NCBI GenBank assembly: GCA_000433875.1
Contig: HF993329.1
Coordinates: forward strand, 1 to 49,447
Direction of reading: 5' to 3'
DNA length: 49,447 nt
Source of the DNA: Firmicutes bacterium CAG:884
Lineage (GTDB): Bacteria > Bacillota_I > Bacilli_A > RF39 > UBA660
The notes beneath the pieces are model-generated. The model did not search any database. It was not told where the DNA came from and saw only the letters and a program-made list of their open reading frames with translations. The position numbers were made by a program, and so were the translations under genes. Positions 40,792 to 49,447 of the stretch are shown piece by piece (position 1 is the stretch's first letter; each line of letters opens with the position of its first letter).

Positions 40792-43700
40792 CTATTTTAT
40801 TATTATATATTGATATACTTCACCAATATAGTTATCACCATCATACAGGCTTATGATTATTTTATATGTTCCTGATAATAATCCTTCTTTAAAGTATAGA
40901 TAGTAATCAGTGCTCGCACCTGGATTTGTTGATAAAACATATTCGTTTGTTTTTTTGATTGGAAACTGATTTGTTACATAGTCTTTTAAATCGACTACAT
41001 TATATTCAGTTGTATATACTGTCTCATAACTTCTACGTGCTAGTTTTATTGTTGTATTAGGGTTTGCTAGTCCTGATACGTGTTCTACTTTAAATGGGAA
41101 TGCATTATTTTCATCTAAAACAAATCCTGTTTCTTTATCAATAAACATTGTATCATCTCGTGTTGATACTTTTAAGCCATAAATATTATCAATTACATTT
41201 AGATTTAATTCTAATCTATCTGATGATTCTAGTCCATAATAGATTCCATCTGGTGATCCAAATGATTCTATTACAATTCTATATTCACCGGTTGCAAGGT
41301 TACTATTTGCTGTACTTATTTTTAAACGAGGAGCGAGATTAGCGACTCTTTCTGCTAGATTTATTCTCGTTGTTCCGTCATATCTTGGATAATAAATATT
41401 TCCGTCATATGTATAGTTAACACCCATTAAACTTGAGTTACTTAATAGATTGTTATTGCTATCATATATTGATATTTTTATTCCTAGTCTTTGGTCATCA
41501 TAGTTTGTATCATATATTGTGTTTGAGTTTAATTTTTCTTGTGTGAACTTGATGTTTAAATCTAAGTTAGTATTTTCACCTCTATAAATTGTATTTGCTG
41601 ATAGATTTCCATCTAATTCGATTGTTGCATCTTTACCAACATACAAGTTATATAGTAAGGTTGATTGTTCAATTCCAAGAACGCTTATTAGTGTTTGGTT
41701 TTCATCATTTCTTAATTCAATTAATAATGATTTTTCTAAGACGTTTTCTGTTATATTAGTATCTTTGAAGTCTACCATAAATATGAATTCTTCTTCGGCC
41801 GCGCCGTTATTATAGTATGTATTATTAGATATTTCATCATTATAGTTATTGTTTGAGCTTGTACTTCCCATTTTGATGAATTTTGATAAATCATATGATA
41901 CTTCACCGTATGTGTTATATTCTAGTTGTTGATTTACAAAGTCTGTTTCATTTACTACATAGTAATAATATACGGGTTTACTTGCTACGTGGAAGTCAAT
42001 CATTGTTATTTCTGTATTTACAGGGTATAGGTATGTTGATACAATGCTTCGATGATATCCTGTTTTATATGGTGATGTTTCACTTGTTATATATAATGAG
42101 TAATATGTACTAAAACTACTTTTTGATGTAATATTCGTTGATGAGGTTGCAAACATTTCATATTGTTTTCCTGGAGAAATAGTTCCTTCATAATCGTTTG
42201 TATTATATAGTGCGGTTGATAAATTAACGTTTATGTTAATTCTTTTTACTTCATTATTAAGGTCATCAATTGGAGTAATTGCAACTAAAGATATTGTTAC
42301 TGCTCCAAGATTTTTTGTTTCAGTTATATTTTTGGAATGATAAAAATAGAACACTAAGCTAGGTGCACCGCTCGAATTTTCTCTTTTATAGTCTTTTGTT
42401 CCACTTACGGCACTTCCTTCTGTTAGGAAATCCGTACTTCCTTTTGTTATCCATCCGTTTTGGCCCGATTTCATATTTAGGCCAAATATAGTATTGGCTT
42501 CTTCAGTTGTGGATGCGATTCGTGGTATTTTATCATATTCTATTAGTTTTATATTTTGTTCAAGTCCAGCAAAGTTAGCGCCTAATATTGAGAATGTTGT
42601 ATTTGCTGATGCGTGATTTAATAACGATAATTCATATGCCCCTAATGTTGAATATTTAGATGCTGTTAGGGTTATTTCATATGAATCAACTTTTTCACCA
42701 ATCATCCACATATAGAATGTTGCAGCGTCTGGTGTTGGTTCAATGTATTTTATTTCAATTCCTGTTCCTTCTTCATTGGCATAGTTAGTATAAAAACCAT
42801 CTTCTTCAATATTGTGATTTGTTTTATGAAGACCTAATACATAACTTCCTTTTGTAAAGTAATAAATATCACCGCTTGATACATCATCAGTTGGTTTAAA
42901 GTCCGAATAAAGTGCTGTTACAATTTCACCTGTTCTACTTTTTAGATACATTCCGAAGAAAGTCATTCCTGATACTTCACCGAAGGCTGTTACGTTTTCA
43001 TTTGTTGCTATATTTAGATTTTTTCCTTCTAACATATATAGTCGATTGTTAGTGTTTCGATTTAGACCGTTTGTTAAATCAACTGTTCCTTTTTCGTTGT
43101 TTTCATTTAGACTAACTAACTTTTTAACTAGATTTGATCCATTTTGCAAGTATAATGATGTATTATTTATTAGTTTTAATTCATCAATTCTACTTAGAGA
43201 GAATAATACGGTTGAGTATTCATTTGTTCTATCGGTTGCGCCTTTTAATTCAATAAATGAATTATTTAATGACACTATATCAGCTCTTTGAATTGATATA
43301 TTTTCTTTGATATTTGTTTTTGTTCCATAATTATATATGTTTATATAACTATATCCAGTTGTTGATGAGGCGTTTCCGCTTCCAAATATTGATCCTTTTA
43401 TTGTGAAATTATTATGGTCTTTAGCATTTATATTAATTTCAATTCCTTTGGTTACACTTATGAAAGAATAGTCATATTCTTCACTTCCGGATGCGTTTGC
43501 TTCACCACCACCAAATACTGTTCCGTTTATTTGAATATCTGATTTTATTAGGTTTTGATTAGTGCTTACATTTGTTCCAATATTAACGGTTGTTTCGCCA
43601 TATAGTCTTGATGTATTAGCCCCACCATAAACATTTCCGCCAATTGTTGCTCCAACAATATTTACAATTCCTTTTGAATTATTTACTGATTCTCTTCCGG

Positions 43701-46700
43701 TTGCAGCGGCATTTCCGCCACCAAATACGTGATTTGTAATATTTGCTAAATTATCTATATCAAGATTTGTATTTCCATATACGATTGCAGTTACACCATT
43801 ACCACCAGCATATATGCTATTTGTGATAGTTGTTCCTGATACATAAACATTTGTATTTCCTTCTACTATTGCGGCATTTCCACCACCATAGATAGTTTTT
43901 ATTGTTGTTTTATTATCTGTTTCAACTTTTGTATTTCCATATATTTTAGCTGGATTTTGTTCTCCTGATGTATCTCCTTCAACTAAAGAGTTTTCACCAT
44001 TACCGCCACCATATACAGCATTTGTGATATTGCTTTCTTTGATTTTTATTTCAGTATTTCCTTTTAAGCCTGCGGCATCCCCACCGCCATAGATATTTTT
44101 AGCGTTTACTTTTGTAATATTTAGGATGGCATCTTTAGTTACCATTGCTTTATTTCCTCCGCCAAAAATACTTTCTTTGATTGTTGAGTCTTGAATAGTA
44201 CTTATCGTACCTTCTTTTACTTCACCTAAGTTTCCGCCGGCATAGATATTTTGTTCAACTATAGTATTATTTGATATGTTTAATTCCGTTTTTTGAACGG
44301 ATGCTTGATTACCGCCACCAAATATATTTTTTGATATATTACTTTCAGTTATGGTTGTTTTTGCAATGGTATTTACAGCACCAGCGTTTCCGCCTCCATA
44401 AACTGTTCCATAAATAGTTGTTTTATTTACTATAAGTTCTTGTTGTTCATTTACATCGGCTGAGTTACCTCCGCCATAGACAACGGCCTCTTTATTTTCG
44501 TTTCCGATTACTGATGATGTTATATTTATTATAACTTTTTGAACAGGTGCGGCATCGCCACCACCATATATTCCTTCATTTATTGTTACATTTGATACAT
44601 TTGTTGTAGCGTTTGTTGTTTCGGCTTTTTTACCACCGCCATATAATGTATTTATATTTCCGGCTGTTAAATTGATGTTAGCATTTATAGTGCTACCACC
44701 TAGGTTATTACCGCCATAAGATTTATCAATTAATAGTCCGGTTGTATATTGATTGCCATTTGCATCAGTTCCAACAATTACATAACCATATATTTTAAAG
44801 TTCTCGTATTCATCATAGGAATGAATGTTAAATTCAAATTCATGATCTTGGTTATTGTTTAGGGTATTTGTTCCATACCATTGATTGGTTTCGTCGGCAT
44901 AATATACATTATTTTCATAGTTTACTTTCGTACTACTCCAGTTTGAATCAAATATACTTGGACTTGTTATAATGTAAAGATTCCATTTTGTTAGGTTAGC
45001 ACCAGTTTTATTTGTTATTTTAGTTTTTATTTTTTCACTTGCTTTATGACCGGTTGTACCCGTTTGATTTACATTTGATTCACTTATTTCAAATGTTGCA
45101 GATAAATTACTGCTTGTTGTTCCATTATTTTTAATATTGCTTGTATTAACTGTTCCGCTTGTGTTTGATCCGCCAAATAGATTAATTATACTTGCATTTT
45201 TTAGATTAATATTTGTTGTTTCAGCTCCAGCTTCATTACCGCCGCCAAAGGCATTTTTAACAATACCATAATTTATATTTAAGTTTGCGCGCGTTGTTTC
45301 GGCTTTTAAGCCACCACCATATAGGTTTTCAACATAAATTCCGTTTATATCAACGTTTGTTTCATTTGATGTTCCACCTTGATTGTTACCACCATAAACA
45401 TTGGTTACTTTGGTATTGTTTATTTGAATATTGGTTACAGGAATTGTTCCTTCAAGGTTTGATCCGCCAAATACTGTTTCAACAGGTGATTTTATATTAA
45501 CATTAGTGCTTGTATTTACTGATGTCTTATCGCCACCACCATAAACAGTTTTTATTTCACCGCCTTCAACTAAAACATTAGTTATACCGGTTGTTCCTCC
45601 TTGGTTATTTCCGCCATATAGAACTTCACATTTCCCGCCGGTTGTTTTAACATTACTTTGAGTAACATCACCGCTATTGTTGGAACCGCCAAATATTTTG
45701 GTTGTTGTTCCGCCATTTAGGTAAACATTAGTTGTGTTTGCGGATGTTTCATTACCGCCACCATAAACATTTGTAATTGTGCCATCATTTATTGTAACGG
45801 TTATATTTCCGTTTGGTTTACCACTTTTATCGTTTCCGCCAAAAGTATTTGTGATTGTTCCACCATTTATGGTTACTTCTATATCGCCTAAAACACCTGG
45901 AGTATAGGTTGCATCTCCTTCGCCTCCGCCGAAGACATTAGTAATTATTCCTTTGTTTACAATTACTTCTACTTTTGACGATGATACATTTGTGCTTGCG
46001 GTTGCGCCGTTTACTGTTCCAAAGGCACTTCCGCCATAAACACTTGTATTTATAATTGGTGTTACATTAATATTTTTATCACCGATTACAACTTTAACAT
46101 TATCACGAACAAAGGTTCCTGGATTTGATGAATTTGTATATCCGCCTCTTCCACCGCCGTAGACAGAGTTTGTTACTTCTCCGCCATTAACGTTTATATT
46201 AACACTTCCATAAATGGTTCCTTTTTCATTACTTCCGCCGTATAAACTGCCTAGAATATTTCCTTTATTCATTGTAATATTGATAGTTGCTGTTTTACTT
46301 GATGAACCACTTCCGTTTTTATTGCCACCGCCATAAACAGATCCTTCTATTAGTCCATCATTTATTATTATTTTTGTATAAGATGTGTTTGATGTGCTTG
46401 ATATTCCTGTTGCGCCATAGTTACCGCCACCATAAATATTTTTTTTAATTGTTGCTTTATCATCAATTATGATTATAGAGTTATCACAAGATCCAATTGT
46501 TTCATATTCAGTTCTACCATTTCCGATTCCAAAAACACTTCCAGATTCAGCTCCATATAAAGTTGAGTTTGTATTTATTAGATTTTCATCACCAATTTGG
46601 GCTTTTCCGCCAATATATATATATGTTGTACCGTTTAGTGTACCGTCTCCATTTGTACCGGTTGCTCCGTTTGATCCACCAAATACACTATAATTGACTT

Positions 46701-48810
46701 TGCCTCCGGTTACAGATACTATTCTATTTCCATAAGTTGCAGTTGTTCCGGCTCCGCCTGTTATCATATCAACAGTTCCGCCTGTCATATAGATATAGAT
46801 GTCATTTACATTTCCTCTAGTTGATCCAGTTAATGGACCGCCTATTAGGTTATATATATATCCGCCTTCAATTTTTCCTCTTCGTGATGAATAATGGTTT
46901 CCGCCATACCTTCCGCCGACATATATTCCTGTACTTAAGTCATCTTTACTGCTTCCGAATGTTCCTGATTTGACAATTAAATCTAATGATATATCGGTCG
47001 ATGTTCTTGTATTTGTTGTTGCGTATATATTTCCGCCCCAACTTCCAGATGCACAGAAATAGATATCTAGATTGGTATTGTTTCCTGTTGCTTTATCATA
47101 ATCATTTCCGTAGATACTTTTGTTTTTTATGTAAACGTTTGGTTGAGATGAACCCCACGCACTATTTAAGATACCTCCGGCTGTTAATGATATTGAGTTA
47201 TATATACCACTTTCTAAAATAAATTTATATTTTCTTGGGTTATTATTACTTCCTATATTTGATGCATTACCTGCTACTACTGATCTTAAGCTTGGATAAT
47301 TTCCGTTTTGGTTTAATCCACGGCCTATTTTTACATTATTATAGTTTCCAAATAATACTCCGGCTGTTCTTGTTGATGACGGTGGGTTATACACATCATT
47401 TATGGTTTGGTCATAATATAGTGTTACGTTTTCAATTCTTGTGTCGCCATAGCAGTTTATTGCTGCATTAGCATTCCAAGTTACATTATATCTTGTTTGA
47501 TTATGCAAACTTGTTATAGTAAATGGGTAGGTTCCATTATTAGACCAAGTTCCACTCATTGTTTGATTTAGGACAATTATATTGGTGTCTCTTGTTACCA
47601 TATAATAGTAATCTTTGTTTGAATCAAATTCTTCTTCTGTTCCATCATCTTTATAATAGTTTAATAATTTATAATAGGTACAGGTTGTACTTGTACAAGT
47701 TCCATTTGTTAAAATTGTTCCGTTTGTTGTATAGTATCCGTCTAAAGATGTGCCATTTGATAGTTCAACTTGTTCAAAGTATGTTGACATATTTGCGCCT
47801 ATTAAGGCTTCATCTGGTCCTTCAGATATTATTGGTCTTTCAATTGTTGAATTATCTAACTCTGTCATTCTACTATACCAACCGCTATTTCTTAGGTAGT
47901 AATAGGTTTTATTTTCATCAAAGTTTTCATTTTCGATTAATTTATAATAGGTACAAGTTTGTCCTCTATACGGATTACAAGTTGATGGTGCTGTGTCGCC
48001 CCAATCATCATAATAGCCAGATGGTATACTATCACCTCTTGTAAATTGTTCTTGGTAATAATATCCTGACATATCAACTTCACCATATATTATTTTTGTT
48101 GTTTCTAATTTATGCATTTCTTTTGCGTTTAAATTATTGATTGCTGTATTAAAATTGCTGTTAATGTATTGAATGTTTGCTTTGGTCCATTTTGCTTTTA
48201 ATTCAATTTCAATTTTTTTTGGTTTATCATTTTCATATGTTACAGGTATTTTTATATATCTTTCATAATAATCTACATTAAAGATTAGTTTTGTTCCTTG
48301 ATATGTTGTATACCAGCCATTAAATCCTTTATCTTTTGGTCTATCAGTAAAGGGATTATCAATTAATTCTAATAATACATAGTCATCAGTTTTATCGGTT
48401 GTTCCGTTATCATTTACAGGATGCATTTTAAAATAAATATAGGTATCTTGGCGCTCATCTAGGGATACATATCCTTTTTCTTCGCCATCTATACTACTAT
48501 AGGTTATTTTCATTTGCACTAAATTATTTTCGTTATAGATATTTTTATTTTCGGTTGTTGGTAAGGTTCCGTTACTATCGGTATAGTTTAAACTTTTATA
48601 GTAATAGTAATCACTTTCTAGTTCATTTACTATTACTTGGTTATTATTTATTCCACTTGGTATATAGTTTGGATCGTTTTCAAACTCATTGATAATGTCA
48701 CCATAGGTTTTAAAGTATGTTGTTATACCTACTACTAATATTAATAGAGTGAATATACTTAATAAAAAATGAATTTTACTTTTTGTATTTTTTAATATTT
48801 TTTTCTTCAA
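40792..48810 (-). CDS. Giant beta-helix surface protein with GGGN ladder
   Basis: The start is a TTG at 48810 with TAGGTGG upstream. The 2672-residue protein has a basic start and membrane segment (about 15-33), then TYFKTYGD, resembling a SipW leader end. An InlB-type repeat (about 150-205, ending KAKW) follows, then two copies of a CTYYKL module with paired cysteines. From about 710 to 1810 there are about 33 rungs of [YF]GG[GSN]N type, alternating with strands such as NITVTINDGTITNV, as in a right-handed beta helix. About 1235-1360 is a CBM2-like insert. The last 850 residues look like tandem beta domains. No LPXTG signal is present, so anchoring is by the N-terminus or non-covalent. The role is probably adhesion; this is inference. 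Confidence 0.82.
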   Translation of the reverse strand: MKKKILKNTKSKIHFLLSIFTLLILVVGITTYFKTYGDIINEFENDPNYIPSGINNNQVIVNELESDYYYYKSLNYTDSNGTLPTTENKNIYNENNLVQMKITYSSIDGEEKGYVSLDERQDTYIYFKMHPVNDNGTTDKTDDYVLLELIDNPFTDRPKDKGFNGWYTTYQGTKLIFNVDYYERYIKIPVTYENDKPKKIEIELKAKWTKANIQYINSNFNTAINNLNAKEMHKLETTKIIYGEVDMSGYYYQEQFTRGDSIPSGYYDDWGDTAPSTCNPYRGQTCTYYKLIENENFDENKTYYYLRNSGWYSRMTELDNSTIERPIISEGPDEALIGANMSTYFEQVELSNGTSLDGYYTTNGTILTNGTCTSTTCTYYKLLNYYKDDGTEEEFDSNKDYYYMVTRDTNIIVLNQTMSGTWSNNGTYPFTITSLHNQTRYNVTWNANAAINCYGDTRIENVTLYYDQTINDVYNPPSSTRTAGVLFGNYNNVKIGRGLNQNGNYPSLRSVVAGNASNIGSNNNPRKYKFILESGIYNSISLTAGGILNSAWGSSQPNVYIKNKSIYGNDYDKATGNNTNLDIYFCASGSWGGNIYATTNTRTSTDISLDLIVKSGTFGSSKDDLSTGIYVGGRYGGNHYSSRRGKIEGGYIYNLIGGPLTGSTRGNVNDIYIYMTGGTVDMITGGAGTTATYGNRIVSVTGGKVNYSVFGGSNGATGTNGDGTLNGTTYIYIGGKAQIGDENLINTNSTLYGAESGSVFGIGNGRTEYETIGSCDNSIIIIDDKATIKKNIYGGGNYGATGISSTSNTSYTKIIINDGLIEGSVYGGGNKNGSGSSSKTATINITMNKGNILGSLYGGSNEKGTIYGSVNINVNGGEVTNSVYGGGRGGYTNSSNPGTFVRDNVKVVIGDKNINVTPIINTSVYGGSAFGTVNGATASTNVSSSKVEVIVNKGIITNVFGGGEGDATYTPGVLGDIEVTINGGTITNTFGGNDKSGKPNGNITVTINDGTITNVYGGGNETSANTTNVYLNGGTTTKIFGGSNNSGDVTQSNVKTTGGKCEVLYGGNNQGGTTGITNVLVEGGEIKTVYGGGDKTSVNTSTNVNIKSPVETVFGGSNLEGTIPVTNIQINNTKVTNVYGGNNQGGTSNETNVDINGIYVENLYGGGLKAETTRANLNINYGIVKNAFGGGNEAGAETTNINLKNASIINLFGGSNTSGTVNTSNIKNNGTTSSNLSATFEISESNVNQTGTTGHKASEKIKTKITNKTGANLTKWNLYIITSPSIFDSNWSSTKVNYENNVYYADETNQWYGTNTLNNNQDHEFEFNIHSYDEYENFKIYGYVIVGTDANGNQYTTGLLIDKSYGGNNLGGSTINANINLTAGNINTLYGGGKKAETTNATTNVSNVTINEGIYGGGDAAPVQKVIINITSSVIGNENKEAVVYGGGNSADVNEQQELIVNKTTIYGTVYGGGNAGAVNTIAKTTITESNISKNIFGGGNQASVQKTELNISNNTIVEQNIYAGGNLGEVKEGTISTIQDSTIKESIFGGGNKAMVTKDAILNITKVNAKNIYGGGDAAGLKGNTEIKIKESNITNAVYGGGNGENSLVEGDTSGEQNPAKIYGNTKVETDNKTTIKTIYGGGNAAIVEGNTNVYVSGTTITNSIYAGGNGVTAIVYGNTNLDIDNLANITNHVFGGGNAAATGRESVNNSKGIVNIVGATIGGNVYGGANTSRLYGETTVNIGTNVSTNQNLIKSDIQINGTVFGGGEANASGSEEYDYSFISVTKGIEININAKDHNNFTIKGSIFGSGNASSTTGYSYINIYNYGTKTNIKENISIQRADIVSLNNSFIELKGATDRTNEYSTVLFSLSRIDELKLINNTSLYLQNGSNLVKKLVSLNENNEKGTVDLTNGLNRNTNNRLYMLEGKNLNIATNENVTAFGEVSGMTFFGMYLKSRTGEIVTALYSDFKPTDDVSSGDIYYFTKGSYVLGLHKTNHNIEEDGFYTNYANEEGTGIEIKYIEPTPDAATFYMWMIGEKVDSYEITLTASKYSTLGAYELSLLNHASANTTFSILGANFAGLEQNIKLIEYDKIPRIASTTEEANTIFGLNMKSGQNGWITKGSTDFLTEGSAVSGTKDYKRENSSGAPSLVFYFYHSKNITETKNLGAVTISLVAITPIDDLNNEVKRININVNLSTALYNTNDYEGTISPGKQYEMFATSSTNITSKSSFSTYYSLYITSETSPYKTGYHRSIVSTYLYPVNTEITMIDFHVASKPVYYYYVVNETDFVNQQLEYNTYGEVSYDLSKFIKMGSTSSNNNYNDEISNNTYYNNGAAEEEFIFMVDFKDTNITENVLEKSLLIELRNDENQTLISVLGIEQSTLLYNLYVGKDATIELDGNLSANTIYRGENTNLDLNIKFTQEKLNSNTIYDTNYDDQRLGIKISIYDSNNNLLSNSSLMGVNYTYDGNIYYPRYDGTTRINLAERVANLAPRLKISTANSNLATGEYRIVIESFGSPDGIYYGLESSDRLELNLNVIDNIYGLKVSTRDDTMFIDKETGFVLDENNAFPFKVEHVSGLANPNTTIKLARRSYETVYTTEYNVVDLKDYVTNQFPIKKTNEYVLSTNPGASTDYYLYFKEGLLSGTYKIIISLYDGDNYIGEVYQYIIIK

Positions 48811-48838
48811 CTATACCACCTACTATCTTTGTATTATA

Positions 48839-48847
48839 AGTATAACA
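48839..48847 (-). promoter_or_regulatory. Extended -10 promoter of the giant surface gene
   Basis: TGTTATACT on the minus strand is an extended -10 box 29 bases before the TTG start. A second TATAAT overlaps it downstream (48833-48838). The -35 positions fall in the terminator T run or stem and are poor. Confidence 0.45.
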
Positions 48848-48854
48848 TTTTTCT

Positions 48855-48884
48855 TAAAAAAAAGATAGAACTTTGTCTATCTTT
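48855..48884 (-). terminator. Terminator after the leucine-rich-repeat gene
   Basis: AAAGATAGA (48861-48869) and TCTATCTTT (48876-48884) form a perfect 9-bp stem with a 6-base loop, and eight T follow on the minus strand. It starts 2 bases after the stop at 48887. Confidence 0.85.
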
Positions 48885-48886
48885 TG

Positions 48887-49447
48887 TTATAATTGTTTTC
48901 CTTTAACTACATTACTATTAGATGATTTAGTTGCAATCATATTATCTACAAGTGTACTTGCAGCAGCAATATAATTAACTGTTATTTGGGCATTAGAATC
49001 AGTTGCTGCACCAATAAACATTTGAGTATAACTTGTTATACCTGCATTCATTATGTTTATTTGTGTTGTAAGTTTTTTACAATTATAAAACATCCTACTC
49101 ATACTTGTTACTTTTGATGTATTAAAACTACTTAAATCTAAACTTGTTAAGATTGAACAATTATTAAACATTTGCCACATTTTTGTTACTTTCGATGTGT
49201 TAAAATTACTCAAGTCTAAACTTGTTAAGGATGAACAACCAGAAAACATCCCACTCATATCTGTTACATTTGATGTATTAAAACTACTCAAGTCTAAACT
49301 TGTTAAAGATCGACAACCAGAAAACATACTACCCTTATTTGTTACTTTTGATGTATTAAAATTAGATAAGTTCAATGTTGTTAAAGATGAACAACCAAAA
49401 AACATACTAGACATACTTGTTACATTTGATGTATTAAAACTACTTAA
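48887..49447 (-). CDS. BspA/DUF285-type leucine-rich-repeat surface protein, 5' end missing
   Basis: The frame is open to the right edge, so the N-terminus lies outside the window. The visible 186 residues hold about four 26-residue units of the pattern MFxGCSSLTSLDLSxFNTSx, then a cap domain (ITSYTQMFIGAATDSNAQI) and a polar end. DUF285 repeats are typical of BspA-like surface proteins of gut and oral bacteria that bind matrix or host proteins. No anchor is seen at this end. The repeats are also nearly identical at the DNA level with a 78-base period, which allows copy-number change. Confidence 0.88.
   Translation of the reverse strand, partial: LSSFNTSNVTSMSSMFFGCSSLTTLNLSNFNTSKVTNKGSMFSGCRSLTSLDLSSFNTSNVTDMSGMFSGCSSLTSLDLSNFNTSKVTKMWQMFNNCSILTSLDLSSFNTSKVTSMSRMFYNCKKLTTQINIMNAGITSYTQMFIGAATDSNAQITVNYIAAASTLVDNMIATKSSNSNVVKGKQL

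Noticed and set aside
40792..40900. Search for an LPXTG-type sorting signal at the end of the giant protein
   Set aside because: The protein ends in YQYIIIK without a sorting motif, membrane segment or basic tail, so sortase anchoring is not supported.
43370..46700. Regularly spaced repeats suggesting a CRISPR array or intergenic repeat
   Set aside because: The repeats are degenerate at DNA level, spaced unevenly, and stay in one long open frame. They are protein rungs.
47559..48044. 161-codon open frame on the plus strand opposite the giant surface gene
   Set aside because: It is a mirror of the repetitive Asn/Tyr-rich coding strand, gives a Leu/Tyr-rich product without domain features, and has no ribosome site.

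Overview
The window is AT-rich Bacillota DNA with nearly every gene on the minus strand. Chromosomal gene order resembles Bacillus: hpf-secA; fba-murA-(one gene)-rpmE; and a gdpP-like DHH gene followed by rplI-dnaB-walJ-rlmH. A spoIIR homologue, strong AGGAGG ribosome sites and TTG/GTG starts fit a Bacilli-type lineage. I infer an uncultured gut relative of Erysipelotrichia or RF39-like clades, but the sequence alone does not fix the taxon. No tRNA, rRNA or CRISPR array was seen, and no stretch over 300 bases lacks a gene.

Region 1 (1 to about 20452) is part of an integrative mobile element. From its integrase end leftward it carries: integrase-type GTGGACAAAT repeats, a tyrosine integrase, a 48-aa protein, parA-parB, an anchored secreted protein, a 34-aa membrane microprotein, a thioester-domain/CnaB adhesin with its sortase, three small proteins, a 2392-aa methylase-helicase, a DUF3848-type protein, a Toprim primase-like protein, an Xre regulator with a Cys-rich tail, a probable oriT, a DUF3789 protein and MobC. 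A tnpV gene with its own ribosome site lies wholly inside the methylase-helicase gene in another frame. Where a relaxase is expected there is instead a four-gene cargo unit with its own promoter and terminator. No type IV secretion gene is visible, so the element either continues to the left or is only mobilizable.

Region 2 (20453 to about 35700) is core chromosome. It holds secA, hpf, a cold-shock gene, an operon with a patatin-like lipase and rpiB, rpmE, murA, fba, an MntP-family exporter, spoIIR, rlmH, walJ, dnaB, rplI, a stand-alone DHH phosphodiesterase and an orphan helix-turn-helix protein. Several intrinsic terminators fold across or directly against stop codons.

Region 3 (35748-49447) is a surface-protein locus and the best candidate for an undescribed system. 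It encodes three small secreted proteins with SipW/TasA-like leaders, an active SipW-type signal peptidase, and a second signal-peptidase homologue lacking both catalytic residues. It also encodes a cytoplasmic coiled-coil protein, a 39-aa coupled microprotein, and a 2672-aa predicted beta-helix protein with about 33 [YF]GG[GSN]N-type rungs. A CBM2-like domain appears inserted into the ladder. A BspA/DUF285 leucine-rich-repeat surface protein starts beyond the right edge. I infer that this locus exports and assembles a large surface fibre or adhesin.
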